64,000 nt of DNA from Paramecium pentaurelia (Eukaryota; Ciliophora; Oligohymenophorea; Peniculida; Parameciidae): NCBI GenBank assembly GCA_905183005.1, contig CAJJDO010000163.1, positions 124,001 to 188,000 on the forward strand, in the 5' to 3' direction. Below the pieces are notes generated by a model. It had not been told where the DNA came from. It saw only the letters and a program-made list of their open reading frames with translations, and searched no databases. Below, in pieces: positions 1 to 11,748 of the stretch. The translations under genes were made by a program, and so were the position numbers. Position 1 is the first letter of the stretch, and each line of letters begins with the position of its first letter.

Positions 1-341
1 TGATCCCAAAGTAGAATAATAGATTAGTGAGATTCAATTCTGATTAAATAAGAACACCTGAGAGAAAAGTTCTTATGTATTCAGTTGAGGAAGAAGTGAC
101 TTTCTTGATAGATGAAAATTAAATAGAGAGAGTGAGGAGTCAAAATTCAGATTCTGATTTCATGATATAAACTATAGAAGAGGAAACAGATGTGAGTGAT
201 TGGTAAATTATAGATCATAAACATTTGCTTACTAATGTTTAAAAGAAAATACTCAATTCGTTGAATGAGATGAGAAATCTTTTCAATTCTAAATCTAAGC
301 ATAGTCATTAAATATAATTAGCTTTAGAATTATTCTTATGA
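1..341 (+). CDS. 3' end of an unrecognised protein gene
   Basis: The frame starting at base 3 is open to a TGA at 339-341 when TAA and TAG are read as glutamine. About 112 residues are visible and the gene enters from the left edge. The piece is acidic and polar, with runs such as EEEV and TIEEETD, and then a short amphipathic tail that could be helical. No catalytic motif or membrane segment is visible and I do not recognise the family. The in-frame TAA codons and the TGA end support the ciliate code. No intron is needed in this part. Confidence 0.7.
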
Positions 342-765
342 AAACAAAAGAATTCGTTTGATATTTATAATCATAAATAAACCATTTATTCTAGGATTCA
401 TATATATATATATTGAATCTATATTTATAATATTCAGTTTTATAATCTTTATATATTCATATGTTAATTATATTATTCAATGACTTTTTAAATATAGATG
501 TATTAAAGTAGATATATTAAAGTATTCTAAAAGTTTAAGTTTTATCTTTAAATATTATGATCAATATAAAGTTAAGAATTCGTTTTTGAATTTAAGATTA
601 ATTGATATTAAATTTTGTATTAGTTATGAATATGTAGAAAGTATGCATATATGAAAGTAATTATTATATATAATAATTATATAATGAAAAATTGAGGTAA
701 GAGTATGATTAATTAATGGTTGATAATTCAAAGAATTCGTTTTTATATGATTAATAATTAAATAA
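342..765. other. AT-rich intergenic stretch, no gene seen
   Basis: These 424 bases hold TA-rich runs and no frame that looks coding. They separate the left-edge gene from the trichocyst gene and should contain the trichocyst promoter, but no motif can be assigned by eye. Confidence 0.6.
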
Positions 766-1893
766 ATGAAATCAATTATTCTGATTGCCCTCATTGCTAT
801 AGCTTTCACGGCCAGAGTCCAAGAGAGAAATATGGCTAAAGTGTAAGCTGATTTAGCTAAAAGCACCTATGGAAAAGCCTTACTTCATTTAGTAGAATTA
901 CACTCAATGGCTGGAGGACCAGTTCAAGAATTAATTGATGCTATTGAAGAACTTATTAATGATTTAGAAGAGGAATTAGAAGAATTAGAATTCAATTTCT
1001 AAGTGAGAACAAATGAACATAATGCCTTAGTAGTCAGTTTGGAATAAGACATTCAAGATGCTGTAATTGGTAATTAATAATTTATATTAATTTAGATGTC
1101 AATAATACATAAGATACTTTAGACAATCTTCTCTATCCAAGAAGAGCTTAAATCTAAAGCAAGATTGATTCAGTTGTTGGATATTAAGAAGAAAATAGAA
1201 AGAATTATGATGAAGCAATCTTAGTTAGAGAATAAGAACATGAAGCCTTTGAAGCATAAGTTGCTGAATTAAATGATGCTACTGCTTCAGTTGATGATGC
1301 TTTAGCTCTTCTTGCTTCACTTACAAATCCATCATTATTATAAATCAGAAGATTCTAAAATACACTTAAAAATATTGAAAACAAAATTAAATCAAGATCA
1401 AGAATGGCACCAATGATTAAAGCTTTGATTAATTTAGCTTCAAATCAAAATTTCTCTAATTAAGATGTTTTGAAAAATATTGTTGATGCTCTCAACGAAT
1501 TTAGAAATGCAGTTGTTGATTAAATCAATGATTTAACAGCCTAAGAAGCTTAAGATGTTGTTGATCATGAAGCATATCTTGAATAATTAGATGATGAATA
1601 TAGTGAATTTTAAAGATAAATTAATAGAGCAACAGTTGATTTGACTGCTACCAATGGTAAATACATTTGATATATTTTTTATAGAGAAAATTGATTCAAT
1701 GGTTGAATTCAGAGATTAAAGAGCAGCTGATTAAAAATAATACACTGCTGAATTAGAATTAGAAAATAACACTTATGCTGAAGAAACTGATATCTATACC
1801 AATACCAAGAATGAATTCACTAGAGAATTAGGAGTTAGTGAATAAGCTTTAGCCCTTGTTAAAAGTGTAGATTTCTCAAACATCCAAGTTTGA
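766..1893 (+). CDS. Trichocyst matrix protein precursor (TMP family)
   Basis: This is a secretory protein of the crystalline core of trichocysts, the exocytotic organelles of Paramecium. Splicing two introns (1070-1095, 26 nt; 1657-1684, 28 nt) gives 357 residues. An N-terminal signal peptide (MKSIILIALIAIAFTARV) is followed by an almost wholly helical, Glu/Leu/Ala-rich protein. The pieces ELEELEFNF and LTATNEKI and the closing KSVDFSNIQV resemble known TMPs. Family knowledge: TMPs are made as precursors, cleaved in the secretory pathway and packed by coiled coils. The start is the first ATG and leads straight into the signal peptide. TMPs form a large multigene family, so the exact subfamily (T1, T2, T4) cannot be assigned from sequence alone. 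TAA and TAG serve as glutamine codons throughout. Confidence 0.9.
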
Positions 1894-1945
1894 TATTCAT
1901 CCAAAAATATTATAAATATCATTAATTTTTTATTATGATATATTA

Positions 1946-3678
1946 TCACATAGCTTTACTAATGTGTACTGATGACATTTTAACAGGTTAAATGTTATTG
2001 ATATGCATGTAATCCATGAATTATTTTGGTAATTGATCCAAGACTGCAGAACTCATTTATTCAATGTCATTCTTAAAATCTTAATATGAAACAAATTGAA
2101 TGATATCTCTAACTATTTGATTTTCTTTAGCATGTTTCTTAAGGAATTTAGGATCATCAAATTATTTCATATATTTAAAGTTTTCATCTCCAACTCCAAT
2201 AATGACAATAGACATTGGTAAATTCTGACATTGTAATAATACTTTTATAGCATCATCTCTAAATAATCATATAGATAAATTACTGATCTTCAATTTATCC
2301 ATCAGTTAGAATTATAGCTACTGTATATATATTCTTTTTAGCATTTTCTACTGCAAATAAGTGTGCTTTACTCAATACATTTGCAATAAATGTAGGTCCT
2401 GAAAAAACAATTTATGGAACTGCATTGACATATGCATCTAAAATTCCTTTAATATCCTAACAACTTGGACTATCTTTATTTCCATTCAAAGGAAAACAAT
2501 CATCCATTGTATTTTTTGTATAAGTAGGTAATTTTGGTGTTCCTCCAAATCCATAAACTGGTACTTCTTTATCATAATCAAATGCAACAATCTCTCCTCC
2601 AATCACTTTGATTGCTTATTAATAATAATTTAGTTTATTTGGATCAATTTTATGTAGTGAATCAGGTTTAGTAATAGGTTAATTTGAAAATGTAAAATCA
2701 ATACCTATTGATAATGACATTTGCCATCCACCCATTAGATAGTCTAGAAATGTAGGATCTTTTGGTTCTTCTTATACTATTTCTGTAGCCTAAATAGGTG
2801 GTTCAATAATTGTTAATTCTAATATTTTTAATGTACCAGCATTTTTTCCTTAGGGAGTTAATAACGGAAATTCTGTTCTTTTATCATTTTTAATTTCATT
2901 ATAATCAATTGTTACATGTCCAATCTAATTGTAATATATATTTTAACCTATTGAGATCCTAACTTATCATAATCCATAATTTCTACAAATAGTTTCTTAG
3001 AATTCTTAAATGCTTATTCTTCAGTAGTTTCCCATCCCATCCAATTAGGATTCAAATTATTTTTTATGATTTCAGTTTAATGGATCAAATCAATTTAATC
3101 ACCATTGACTGAATAAAATTTAGCAAATGGATCTGATTTAGTGAAAAAATCTAAGTCAAGCAATTTGACACCTATTATAATTAAATTTGTTTTATACCAG
3201 CCCAACGCCATTTTATTTCAGTAACTTTGGATCCTTATTAATTCTATCCAATAACTTAAGGTCCTTTTTTGCTTACATGAATAATGATATTTCCAACAAT
3301 TTCATCACCCTTCATTAGATTGAGTTAACTCAATGAATTTCTAGCACCCATTAGTTTAGCTAGAGGTTATTTACATGATCCAACAAGAGCTGCTTAATTT
3401 GATTAAGTTATTAATTGATTAGACAATTCTTAATCAGCATCTACAATTTGGAAAATCAGTTTTTATTTTTTGTTAAACTTATACATAATTGGAATAGGCT
3501 ATTTGAAATCAGGATCAAGTGTAGATTTAGAGACTTCTGTTTCTCCTATGAAATCATCCTTAAGGTATACTCGACATCTGAAATCTAATATATTCGAATG
3601 ATCTAAATTTCGAAGATTACGAGCAGAAATATAAATGTATACTAATTCACCTTGTGTCTATGGAAGGAGTATATCCAT
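1946..3678 (-). CDS. Copine: two C2 domains plus copine/vWA domain
   Basis: Copines bind membranes in a Ca2+-dependent way through two C2 domains and use a C-terminal vWA-like domain for protein contacts. Splicing three introns (3172-3197, 2925-2947, 2259-2283; 26, 23 and 25 nt) gives 552 residues. C2A covers about residues 10-130 and C2B about 150-265, with the second holding DFFTKSDPFAKF and an MDYDKLGSQ acidic loop. The copine domain runs from about 290 to 520. It starts with a MIDAS-like DFTFSN and contains VPVYGFGGTPK and the diagnostic AIILTDGQIED. The length is close to animal and plant copines. The gene converges with the trichocyst gene, with stops only 52 bases apart. Family identity is firm; the biological role in ciliates is not known from sequence. 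Confidence 0.93.
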
Positions 3679-4663
3679 TTAATTAAATTAATTAAGATAG
3701 CTTAAATCAAGGAAAGAGAATTAAAAGATGAATATTTAATCATTTTGATACGTCGTATAAAATATATTATCAATTATCATTAACAAATCAAATGACATAA
3801 ATCTAAAGAATTTGCAATTTACAAAATTACTTCCTTATAAATACATAATCCTTTCACTTTTGTGATACATTCTACATTCTCTCATAGAATTAGATGATAG
3901 GAATGTTTAATTTAACCCAAAAGATTACAACAGTCTAAAGTAAATATATTTGTATTTATTAGGAAGACATATAAAACTAAGTTTGATTTCTTCAGAATTT
4001 AGATTAAATTTGATAGATATTAATATATAGATTGTTTAAAATGGGTTAGGTTATAAATGATATCTGAAATATATGAAAAATTTATTATTTTTCTATAAAA
4101 TCAATTCTTATTTCTAGTAGTTATATAACAAATAATTAATGGAATGTTTAAGTAAAGAATATATTAAATATTTGTGAATTTTTGGAGAAAGAAAAATTTC
4201 ATTATGAATTCTATCACGTTTACGAGAGATATCCACTTTAATCATAATTAATTAATATAAGTAAATTGATTGATTAATTAACTAGAGTAAAAGAAGAGTA
4301 CAATTAATTAATTAGATATATATATCAATTTTTATTTTGTTCCTAAATTTAAAAAAAGAGATTAAATATACGAATTGGCAATAATAATTAAAATCTAAAA
4401 TTCTCAAAACTAATCCAAAATTTCAATCAAAAATGACTACTTCACTTATTTACTGTAAACACTCTCAAAATATTAGTATTAATAAATATCTTCATAGACT
4501 CTACTTTTTCATTCAACTATTTAGTCGAATAAGTAATTATTTAGTGAATAATTCTTAGATTATATATACTTTTTAACATATATTTATATTTAAAATTGTA
4601 TATATGTACAAATAGATCGAAATCAGAATGAATTTCCATTTAGTTACTTTATAAATTATTTTT
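3679..4663. other. Long intergenic stretch without a convincing gene
   Basis: About 985 bases between divergent genes. Several short open frames exist, as expected by chance when TGA is the only stop. One of them runs in frame into the downstream gene from an ATG at about 4434, but its content looks non-coding. It must hold the promoters of the copine and triphosphatase genes; no element is recognisable. Confidence 0.5.
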
Positions 4664-5837
4664 ATGAATTAACCTTATTATGATATATTATCATACTTAA
4701 AACAAAAAGATCCAACCATCAGAAATCAACTCATTCCTATTAGAGTTGATTATGATGAATATTAAGAACAAATCATCAGATATTTTAAAAGTATTTTTGA
4801 ATAAACATCAAATCTCACCTCGGATTAACAATTAGAAATTGAAATAAAGTTGGGCACCTTTTTATCTAAAGAAGAAAAGTATAAAGAAATGATTGATAAT
4901 TTCAGGTATTAAAACATGTAATCCTTTTAGATTTGCATCCAAATATCATCATTTATTGATAACACAATAATCCCAAAATTATACATTTTAACCTAATTTT
5001 GTTCTTTATCATTAAGATAAATTTGATACGAATTCTTTATCATTTAGCTTTATTAATTTGACTTAATATTTTAGAAATTTAGAAAAAAATGATGAGATCT
5101 CATCAAAAATATATAATATGTATATTGATCCAGAGAAAAATGCACCATCTTTAAAATAATAATATGGTTTACGATTGGATTTACTTTTATAAAATAGTCA
5201 AAGAGTTTCTATATATCTGAATGGCAAAAAAGCTATAATTCAAAAAAAAAGACTTGAAAATTTAGACATAATGAAAGATTATATTCAATATCGATTATCT
5301 TCAAATATTGAAAATAATTTTAATATACCAATAGATTTCGATAATTTTATTGACAGAAACAAATTTAGATCTATAAGATTTAAATAATATTAAATAATCT
5401 AATATCAATTTTTAGAAATTAGTCTTAGTAGAGTTTTAACAGTTGATCATTAGAATTTTTCATAATTAAAAGATTAATTTAAAGCTGATGGATAAATATA
5501 ATGGAATAAACTATTGTATCATTTACTATTTAAATTATATGATGTAAATCCAGAATTTAAATATCCAACAATGAGAGACAATATAATAAATAATGTGAGG
5601 AGATGTGAGATTGAATTTGAAATTCATGATATTAATTTCTTCCGATAAAATTTAACTGCTTTTGCTAGAATGTAAAGGAATGTAGATTCATTTTTCTATT
5701 GTGATACTATTTCAGCAGATATTTTATATAATCAAATATAAAAAATACATCCAAAGGCAGATAGAAGGAAACATTGTACACCACTAATTGGAAACTACCT
5801 ACAAACAGTTTATAGAGTTGCCAACAAATATATGTGA
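4664..5837 (+). CDS. mRNA 5'-triphosphatase, Cet1-like (cap synthesis)
   Basis: The product probably removes the gamma phosphate from nascent mRNA, the first step of capping, in the nucleus. One 25-nt intron (4906-4930) is spliced, giving 382 residues. The family's two metal-binding strands are visible: LEIEIKLGTF near residues 57-66 and RRCEIEFEIHD near 305-313, which supply the alternating glutamates of the tunnel active site. Between them lie basic strands such as RRLSSNIE-like and QRVSIYLNGK segments. This is the metal-dependent fungal and protist class, unlike the cysteine-phosphatase type of animals and plants. No guanylyltransferase domain is attached. An in-frame ATG 36 bases upstream (4628) is an alternative start; the later one was chosen because the added residues look random. 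VTC/TTM tunnel enzymes are the main alternative. Confidence 0.75.
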
Positions 5838-6103
5838 TATTATACAATTATAAAATAATGATTTAGAGAAATCTTATTTAATAATTTGGATTCAACTTAA
5901 AATAAGTGAATTAACCTTTTTAAAATATTATATTTTATCTTTAGTAAAATATAATAATAGTATCGATTAATCACTGATTAAACATTTAAAAATACGAATT
6001 ATTTTATTATATATTTATTAATGTTCAGTTCTGTAGTAATAATTTCTCAATTTTTATTATATTATCTTTACGCAAATTAATATAGAAGAAATATGTGGAT
6101 TAT

Positions 6104-7240
6104 TTGAATAACTTTGTAGATGATTTTTCGATCTAATTGAAACTAAACATAAAATCGTATAACAATTTATTTTCAATTTCTTCATATGAAAAACCGTCTC
6201 TGATTTGGTACAATTTAAAACTCTTTAGGAAGTCTCTTCTGAGACTTTGTCATTGGTTGACTTTAAATTACTTTTTCTTCGTCATCTTAATCAACATTAC
6301 AAAACGTGAAGCCGAGAGGAGAATTTGATTTCTTCTGGCAAGTGTTTTGCTGCAACTTTTTTCTAGATCTTCTTATTGCAATAGATACATTTAAAAGCAT
6401 TTTTCAGGACTCCTCTCAGTATTTGATGTATTGGCTCTTTATAAAATGACTGGTTTTTTATTTGTTATAAGTTTAGAAATTATGGTGTCCTTATCTGAAT
6501 TTTGCTTTTACAATTACAAATTTTTTTGAATCAGCAATTATATCAGTTATGATTGATCTGAATCAAGTGCTATTGATTATTTATAATATTTTTACATTTC
6601 TTCTCACCCTCTGAAATTACAGATGGGTTAGCAGTTGAATAGTTGTCTTGGAATTTAAAACACAATTACTTAGATGAAGCAGTTGTCTAAATCATTTATA
6701 TACGCTATAATTCTTACCTTTCCATTTGATGATGTTGTTTTCTAAGAACATTTGGAACTTGGAGGCTTGTCTGATTTCACTAATTATGCCACTGATTTCT
6801 TATTTAGTGTAATCTTTAGATTAGGTTTTTTAGAATTCTAAGATTTCATACACTATTAAGAAGCAAATTATAAATAAATATCTTAATTATTTTAAACACT
6901 CTTTGTGTTCATTTATATGTCCTTCAATTACTATTCATTTACGTTTGCATTAATTTTCAATACTTATAAGTATTTACTAATACTTTTTATTTGTGTGGAT
7001 ATAATACATCTATAAACATAGAAGGAAATATACATTAACTATTTACTTTTTTTAAAACAAACATCCTAAATGAGTAATTCAATTATTTCAACTACTTTTT
7101 AAATTCATAGAATTTTTGTTATACTTTACAAGGAGACAGGTTAGAAAGATTTAAATGATAGGAGAACTTTAAATAAAATTATTCTAAATTAATATTTAAA
7201 TTTCATTCTTCTTATTGTGCACTAAAAGAATTTAATTAAT
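6104..7240 (+). pseudogene. Eroded membrane-protein gene relic
   Basis: Coding-like blocks rich in Phe, Leu and Ile occur here in more than one frame and do not join through normal introns. In one frame a block beginning near 6137 ends at a TGA at 6326. A +1 shift just before that stop continues into another hydrophobic block (FFWQVFCCNFFLDLLIAIDT), and further shifts are needed near 6460 and 6520. The frame is then open from about 6560 to 7235, with pieces like LTFPFDDVVFQEHLELGG. The pattern fits a multipass protein, perhaps a channel, that has taken several frameshifts. The family is not identified. With only one stop codon, chance open frames are long, so the claim rests on composition and is weak. 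Confidence 0.35.
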
Positions 7241-7289
7241 GCGTGAATTATGATTTTATGATTGCAATATATTATAAGATAATTAAACA

Positions 7290-8351
7290 ATGGCTAGATC
7301 ATAAAAAAGCCTTAGTATTTACCGTGAAAATATTACATTCTCAGGTTATTTAATTCAAAACAAAATCAATAAAGGAGGATTTGGATCAATTTATAAAGGA
7401 GTCAACAAATCAACCAATTAAGAAGTAGCAATCAAACATTCACAATTTGACTTAAAAAATGAATATTAAATTATGACACAATTATCTAATGTGGTTGGTA
7501 TACCAAAAGTTTATAGCTTTGAAGAATAAGAAAAATGGAGTTTTATGAGCATGGAACTTTTATCTCAAGATTTACACACAATCAAATGTAAATTAAAGCA
7601 ATTTACTTTGAAATGCATCTGCTTTATAGCAATAAAAGTATTGGAGATCTTAAAGTAAGTACACCAAATGAATATAGTGCATAGAGATATCAAACCTACA
7701 AACTTAATGGTTAAATCACTTAAAGGTTTTAAGTAATATTTATTTAAGACCCACAAATATACTTAATAGACTTTGGAATAGCCCAAGATTAGAGTAAGGG
7801 AGATACTCGTTAAGAGTTAGAGGGCACATTTTTATATGATCCTATATCTGTACATAAGAGATAGAAGTATCGATTTCTTGATGATATTGAAATGCTAGCT
7901 TACACTCTTGTATTTTTGTATAATGGTATTTAAATTAATCATGTGTATAGGTCATTTACCTTGGAAAAAATATGGAAATGAAGTTTTAGTTAATGGAGAT
8001 GCATTAAAATAAAAGGAATAATATATAAATTCAAAAGCAATGAGTTAATTACCTTTTGCAGATTTATTTGGGTATATCAAATGGAATCAGCATAGAAAGA
8101 AACCTGATTATGAATTCTTAATCAATTTATTTAGAAATATCTTAAGAGAAAATAAAATAATAGAAAACTACTAATTTGATTGGATAGAATAAGCTACTCC
8201 TTAAATGAAGAGATAATCAAAGTATTTAATAATTGAAGATTTGAATACAGGTATAGAATCATAAATATATTTAGATTTAAATGAAGAAGAATAATAATGC
8301 TAGGGTGTTTCTTTATTATCAGAACTAGTATATAAATTCTTTAAAGATTGA
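7290..8351 (+). CDS. Protein kinase, casein kinase 1-like
   Basis: This is a Ser/Thr kinase of the CK1 group. Two introns (7726-7748, 23 nt; 7926-7950, 25 nt) give 337 residues. Visible motifs in order: glycine loop NKGGFGSIYKG near residue 28, ATP-binding lysine in EVAIKH near 52, catalytic HRDIKPTNLM near 132, DFGIAQD at about 158, and the CK1-style YRFLDDIEMLAYTLVFL followed by GHLPW. CK1 proteins lack the usual APE motif and show this DDIEM region instead. The tail after the kinase core is short and Gln-rich. The gene lies only 40 bases upstream of the next gene. The substrate cannot be inferred. The start is the first ATG before the kinase domain. Confidence 0.92.
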
Positions 8352-8391
8352 TATATATATATATATATTTTTTACAATTTTTATAAATAAT

Positions 8392-9161
8392 ATGAAAAGA
8401 ATATTGTTTACAGGTGTAATGTCTTGTCTTACAGTGACTGCTATGTCAGCATGCAACTGGTAATATAGGCGTTATTAGGAATCTATAAGAAAATGGAAAT
8501 TGATTGATGAGCAATTCAAACCAGATTATCCAATATAAAATATGGAGATTTCAGATATTCTATAATTAGATCCTAAAAAATACTCATATATACTAGTTAA
8601 AACATCAGGGTTATTTTAATAAAGATTGTCGTAGAACTCTTGATAAATATATACTAAAGGTGTACAGATATTAAGATGGAAGGCCAGGAATGATGTTGTG
8701 CGGTATACTAAGGGATAATTCAAATGAAGCCATAATAGTAAATTTGGGTTGGGTTCCAGAAAATTATTTAGATTAAATAGAATCAATTGAAGGAATAAAA
8801 TTAAAAGATATGTGTGGTATGATAAAATTACCAGAACATCCAGATAAGAATACAGATTAAAATCTTATGAATACTTTTATTGATCTTGAATTAATAGCCA
8901 AAGAAAATTAATTATAAGAGAAATCAAAAAAATTATATTTAGAAAGATTAGGAACATCTACTGAAAATGCAGGATTATTTAAATCTTAAGGTAAAAAGGG
9001 ATTGATATATTAATATTTAAGATTTGTATCCTGTTCCTAGTTTCTATTCTACATTTTAGAAGCCATATTTGACACCAGATAAACATAAAGCATATTATTG
9101 GTTTTGGGGATCATGTTCATGTTTAGGAATTTTATCAATAATTTAACTAATAAGAAAATGA
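8392..9161 (+). CDS. SURF1-like cytochrome c oxidase assembly factor, one extra base
   Basis: SURF1 proteins help assemble cytochrome c oxidase in the mitochondrial inner membrane. The frame starts with a short N-terminal segment holding a hydrophobic stretch, then YSYILVK, the SURF1 core (GYFNKDCRRTL, RPGMMLCGIL, VNLGWVPENYL) and a C-terminal membrane helix after PYLTPDKHKAYYW. One intron of 34 nt (9026-9059) is spliced. The two halves are out of register by one base at the A-run 8599-8602. With one A fewer, the frame reads through to give 244 residues, close to the usual SURF1 length of about 250-300. No acceptable intron explains the shift. Either the assembly is wrong in the homopolymer or the copy is broken. 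Confidence 0.82.
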
Positions 9162-9194
9162 GATTGATTAATATCTATAAATTTATATAATTTA

Positions 9195-11688
9195 ATGAAG
9201 AGTATAAGAAAATCTGTAGTGAAGTGTAATTTAAATTGCTAATCAAAGTGCTTAAGTCAATAGATTTATTTGGATAGAATATATTGTTAAATCTCAATGG
9301 AGAAGATGAATACAAAACTGCCTTTGGTGGTTTCTTCACTTTAATGATCCTAGGAATTGTTGTTCTGTTTTTTTAATCAAATATTCGAGACTTTATAAAT
9401 AAAGTAAACATTTAAAGTGAGACAACCGAAGTTTTTGAAGATGAACCTGATTCAATATAACTTAATGAATCAAATTTTATGTTTGCTGTAGCTATAGAAT
9501 AAGTTAATTTCAATACTAATCCATTTTTTAATATAACTTTACGATAAAGGTAACTAATCCTATTATATTTTATATAAGATAATATGAAAGATTAGAAAAT
9601 GGCACTCTTATTAAACGAGATCAACATATTGATTTGATACCATGTACTTTAGATAGATTTTAAAATATATTTACTCCATATGGATTGAATTTCACATAAC
9701 AATATCGTGAAATAGGTCTAGATACTTGGTTATGTCCTTAGTACTTCTATTCTCAATTATAGGCTTAATTATTCTGTTTCTTTGAAAGGAAGGTACACAA
9801 ATAAATATTTTGATTTCCTCAAAATTGCTGTTAATGAATGTAGTAATCAAACTTAATCTAATTCATTTTTTACTTGGAAACCAGTTTGTGCTTCTTAAGA
9901 ATTATTAGATGAATGGTTATTAGATTAAAGATCTTTTAGAGTTAAATTGTAATTATATATATGTTTTATTTTAAGATACATTACAAATAAAGTAATTAAT
10001 CCTGAAAAAGGAGATGAATATATTTAATCATTTTTAGATGATGAATTATTCTTTTCATTTGTACCAAATATAATTGGTAAAGAAACTGATGTTTTTTTCA
10101 CCAAATATATTTTACATACTGATAATAATTTATTACCAACAAGTGAAGAATCAGAAGCCTCTGAAATATTTGCAAAATAAGAAGGTGATTATAGAGATTA
10201 AGGAATTTATGCTGCAGAATAATTTGCTGCCATTTATTTAAGAAGATCCCCTTATACCAATTACATATCAAGATCATATCAAAAATTAGATAAATTACTT
10301 TCCATCCTTGGTGGTTTTGCTAATATCGTGTTTGTTGTTCTAGGTTTCTTTGTAGGGATATATAATAAATAATAATGTACATTTCTAAAATCAGCTAGAT
10401 CTAATTGAATTAGCTAATGAGGTGTATGATTTTCATTTTGGCAATGAAAACAAAGCTAAATTTGAGAGATAACAATTAGTCAAAGAAATCACATATGTTA
10501 AATCATAATCAAAGATAATCAGTTAAAGATGTAGTCCTGTATCTTCAATAAATCCTGCTAATTAATCTATTAATTACAATCCAATCTAATCAATTAGACC
10601 AGTAATATCACATCAAGTTGATTGTACTTTAGTAATTCATAATGACAAAGTAGATTCAGAATAAAAGTAGCATAAATCTAATAAGAGTTCAGTAATAAAT
10701 TTATAACCAGTTGGAGATAATGAAATAGAATGGGAAAGTATTGATAAAAGTATGCTTTCTTGTAATCTTACATAAAATAATAATCATACAGATATTGCTA
10801 TGTTTGGTAGTACTGCTAAATTTCATTAAGAAAGACAAACTAAAACTTAGATTGATTAAGAGTAAAAGAGTATGAAACAATCCATAAAATAGATGCACAA
10901 ATAAATAGTTAATAAAATTGGAATTCATAATAGAAAAGAATATTTAACTAAATAAATATAAATGATGCTTGATAGAAGTCGTCCAATTGTTTTCACTTTT
11001 AAATTTGTATTACATTAATTATTTTGTGGCAAATTATTTTAAGATAAGAATTGTATTCTATTGGATAAAGCAATGTAATATTAATTAATTTAAAATTATA
11101 GAAAAAAAATAAATTAAGATTTAGATATATGTGTATTAATTGATAAAGTTAATGAAATTAATTTAATTAAAGAACTTCTTTTAGAAAGAGATCAATAAAT
11201 ACTATTTAATTTTGCACCAAAAGAAATTATTACAATTGAAGATTAATTTTATAAACATCATTTACCAGGAAGAAGAGATTCTAAGTATATATATATATCT
11301 ATAATTTATTTATTTTAGACGTGCATTTACTAAAAGATTAGGTGTATAATTTAGTGATGTAGCTAAAATGATGTTTGATAAGAAATTTAAAAAAGGATAA
11401 TTTGTAAATCCTGGATTATAAATTTATTATAAGTTGTATTAAGCATATGAGAGAGTCATTCTTTCAGAAGAGAAGAATAATAGATTTAATAAAATACTAA
11501 TTGAAAAATTAGGATAAGAAGTAAAAGAAGTCTTTGATATTTCAAATTATATTTAAGTGGATAAAAATAGAATGATTATGGATAAGTTAAAAAAAAAGAA
11601 AGTTAATTTACATGAAGATGAAGTTGAAGATTTACCTGGTTTATTAAGTATGGATCAAAGAGATTTGAAATAATCAATGATTAAATGA
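9195..11688 (+). CDS. Two-pass membrane protein, ciliate family, copy A
   Basis: The family is not named, but it recurs on the other strand at 18402-20528. Six introns (9226-9248, 9550-9578, 9741-9762, 9949-9975, 10377-10398, 11285-11318) are removed, giving 778 residues. Layout: a short cytoplasmic start ending in DLFGQ, a membrane helix at about 38-53, an extracytoplasmic part of about 270 residues with four cysteines and N-glycosylation sites (NITL, NGT, NYS), a second helix at about 328-352 (LGGFANIVFVVLGFFVGIY), then a long Gln-rich tail. The tail ends in a conserved block (NQDLD, EINLIKELLLE, LFNFAPKE). Shared features with copy B include GGFANI after the second domain and IELANEVYDF or IELANQVYDF just inside the membrane. 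A receptor or scaffold role is possible, but nothing in the sequence proves it. Confidence 0.85.
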
Positions 11689-11748
11689 TTTTAAGTTTGA
11701 ACTCATCTTCTTACAATTTTTATCATATAAATTAAAATATAATTAATT

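Noticed and set aside
4434..4663. Upstream ATG frame fused to the capping triphosphatase
   Set aside because: In frame by chance; residues look random and the distance is long for Paramecium 5' leaders, which are short.
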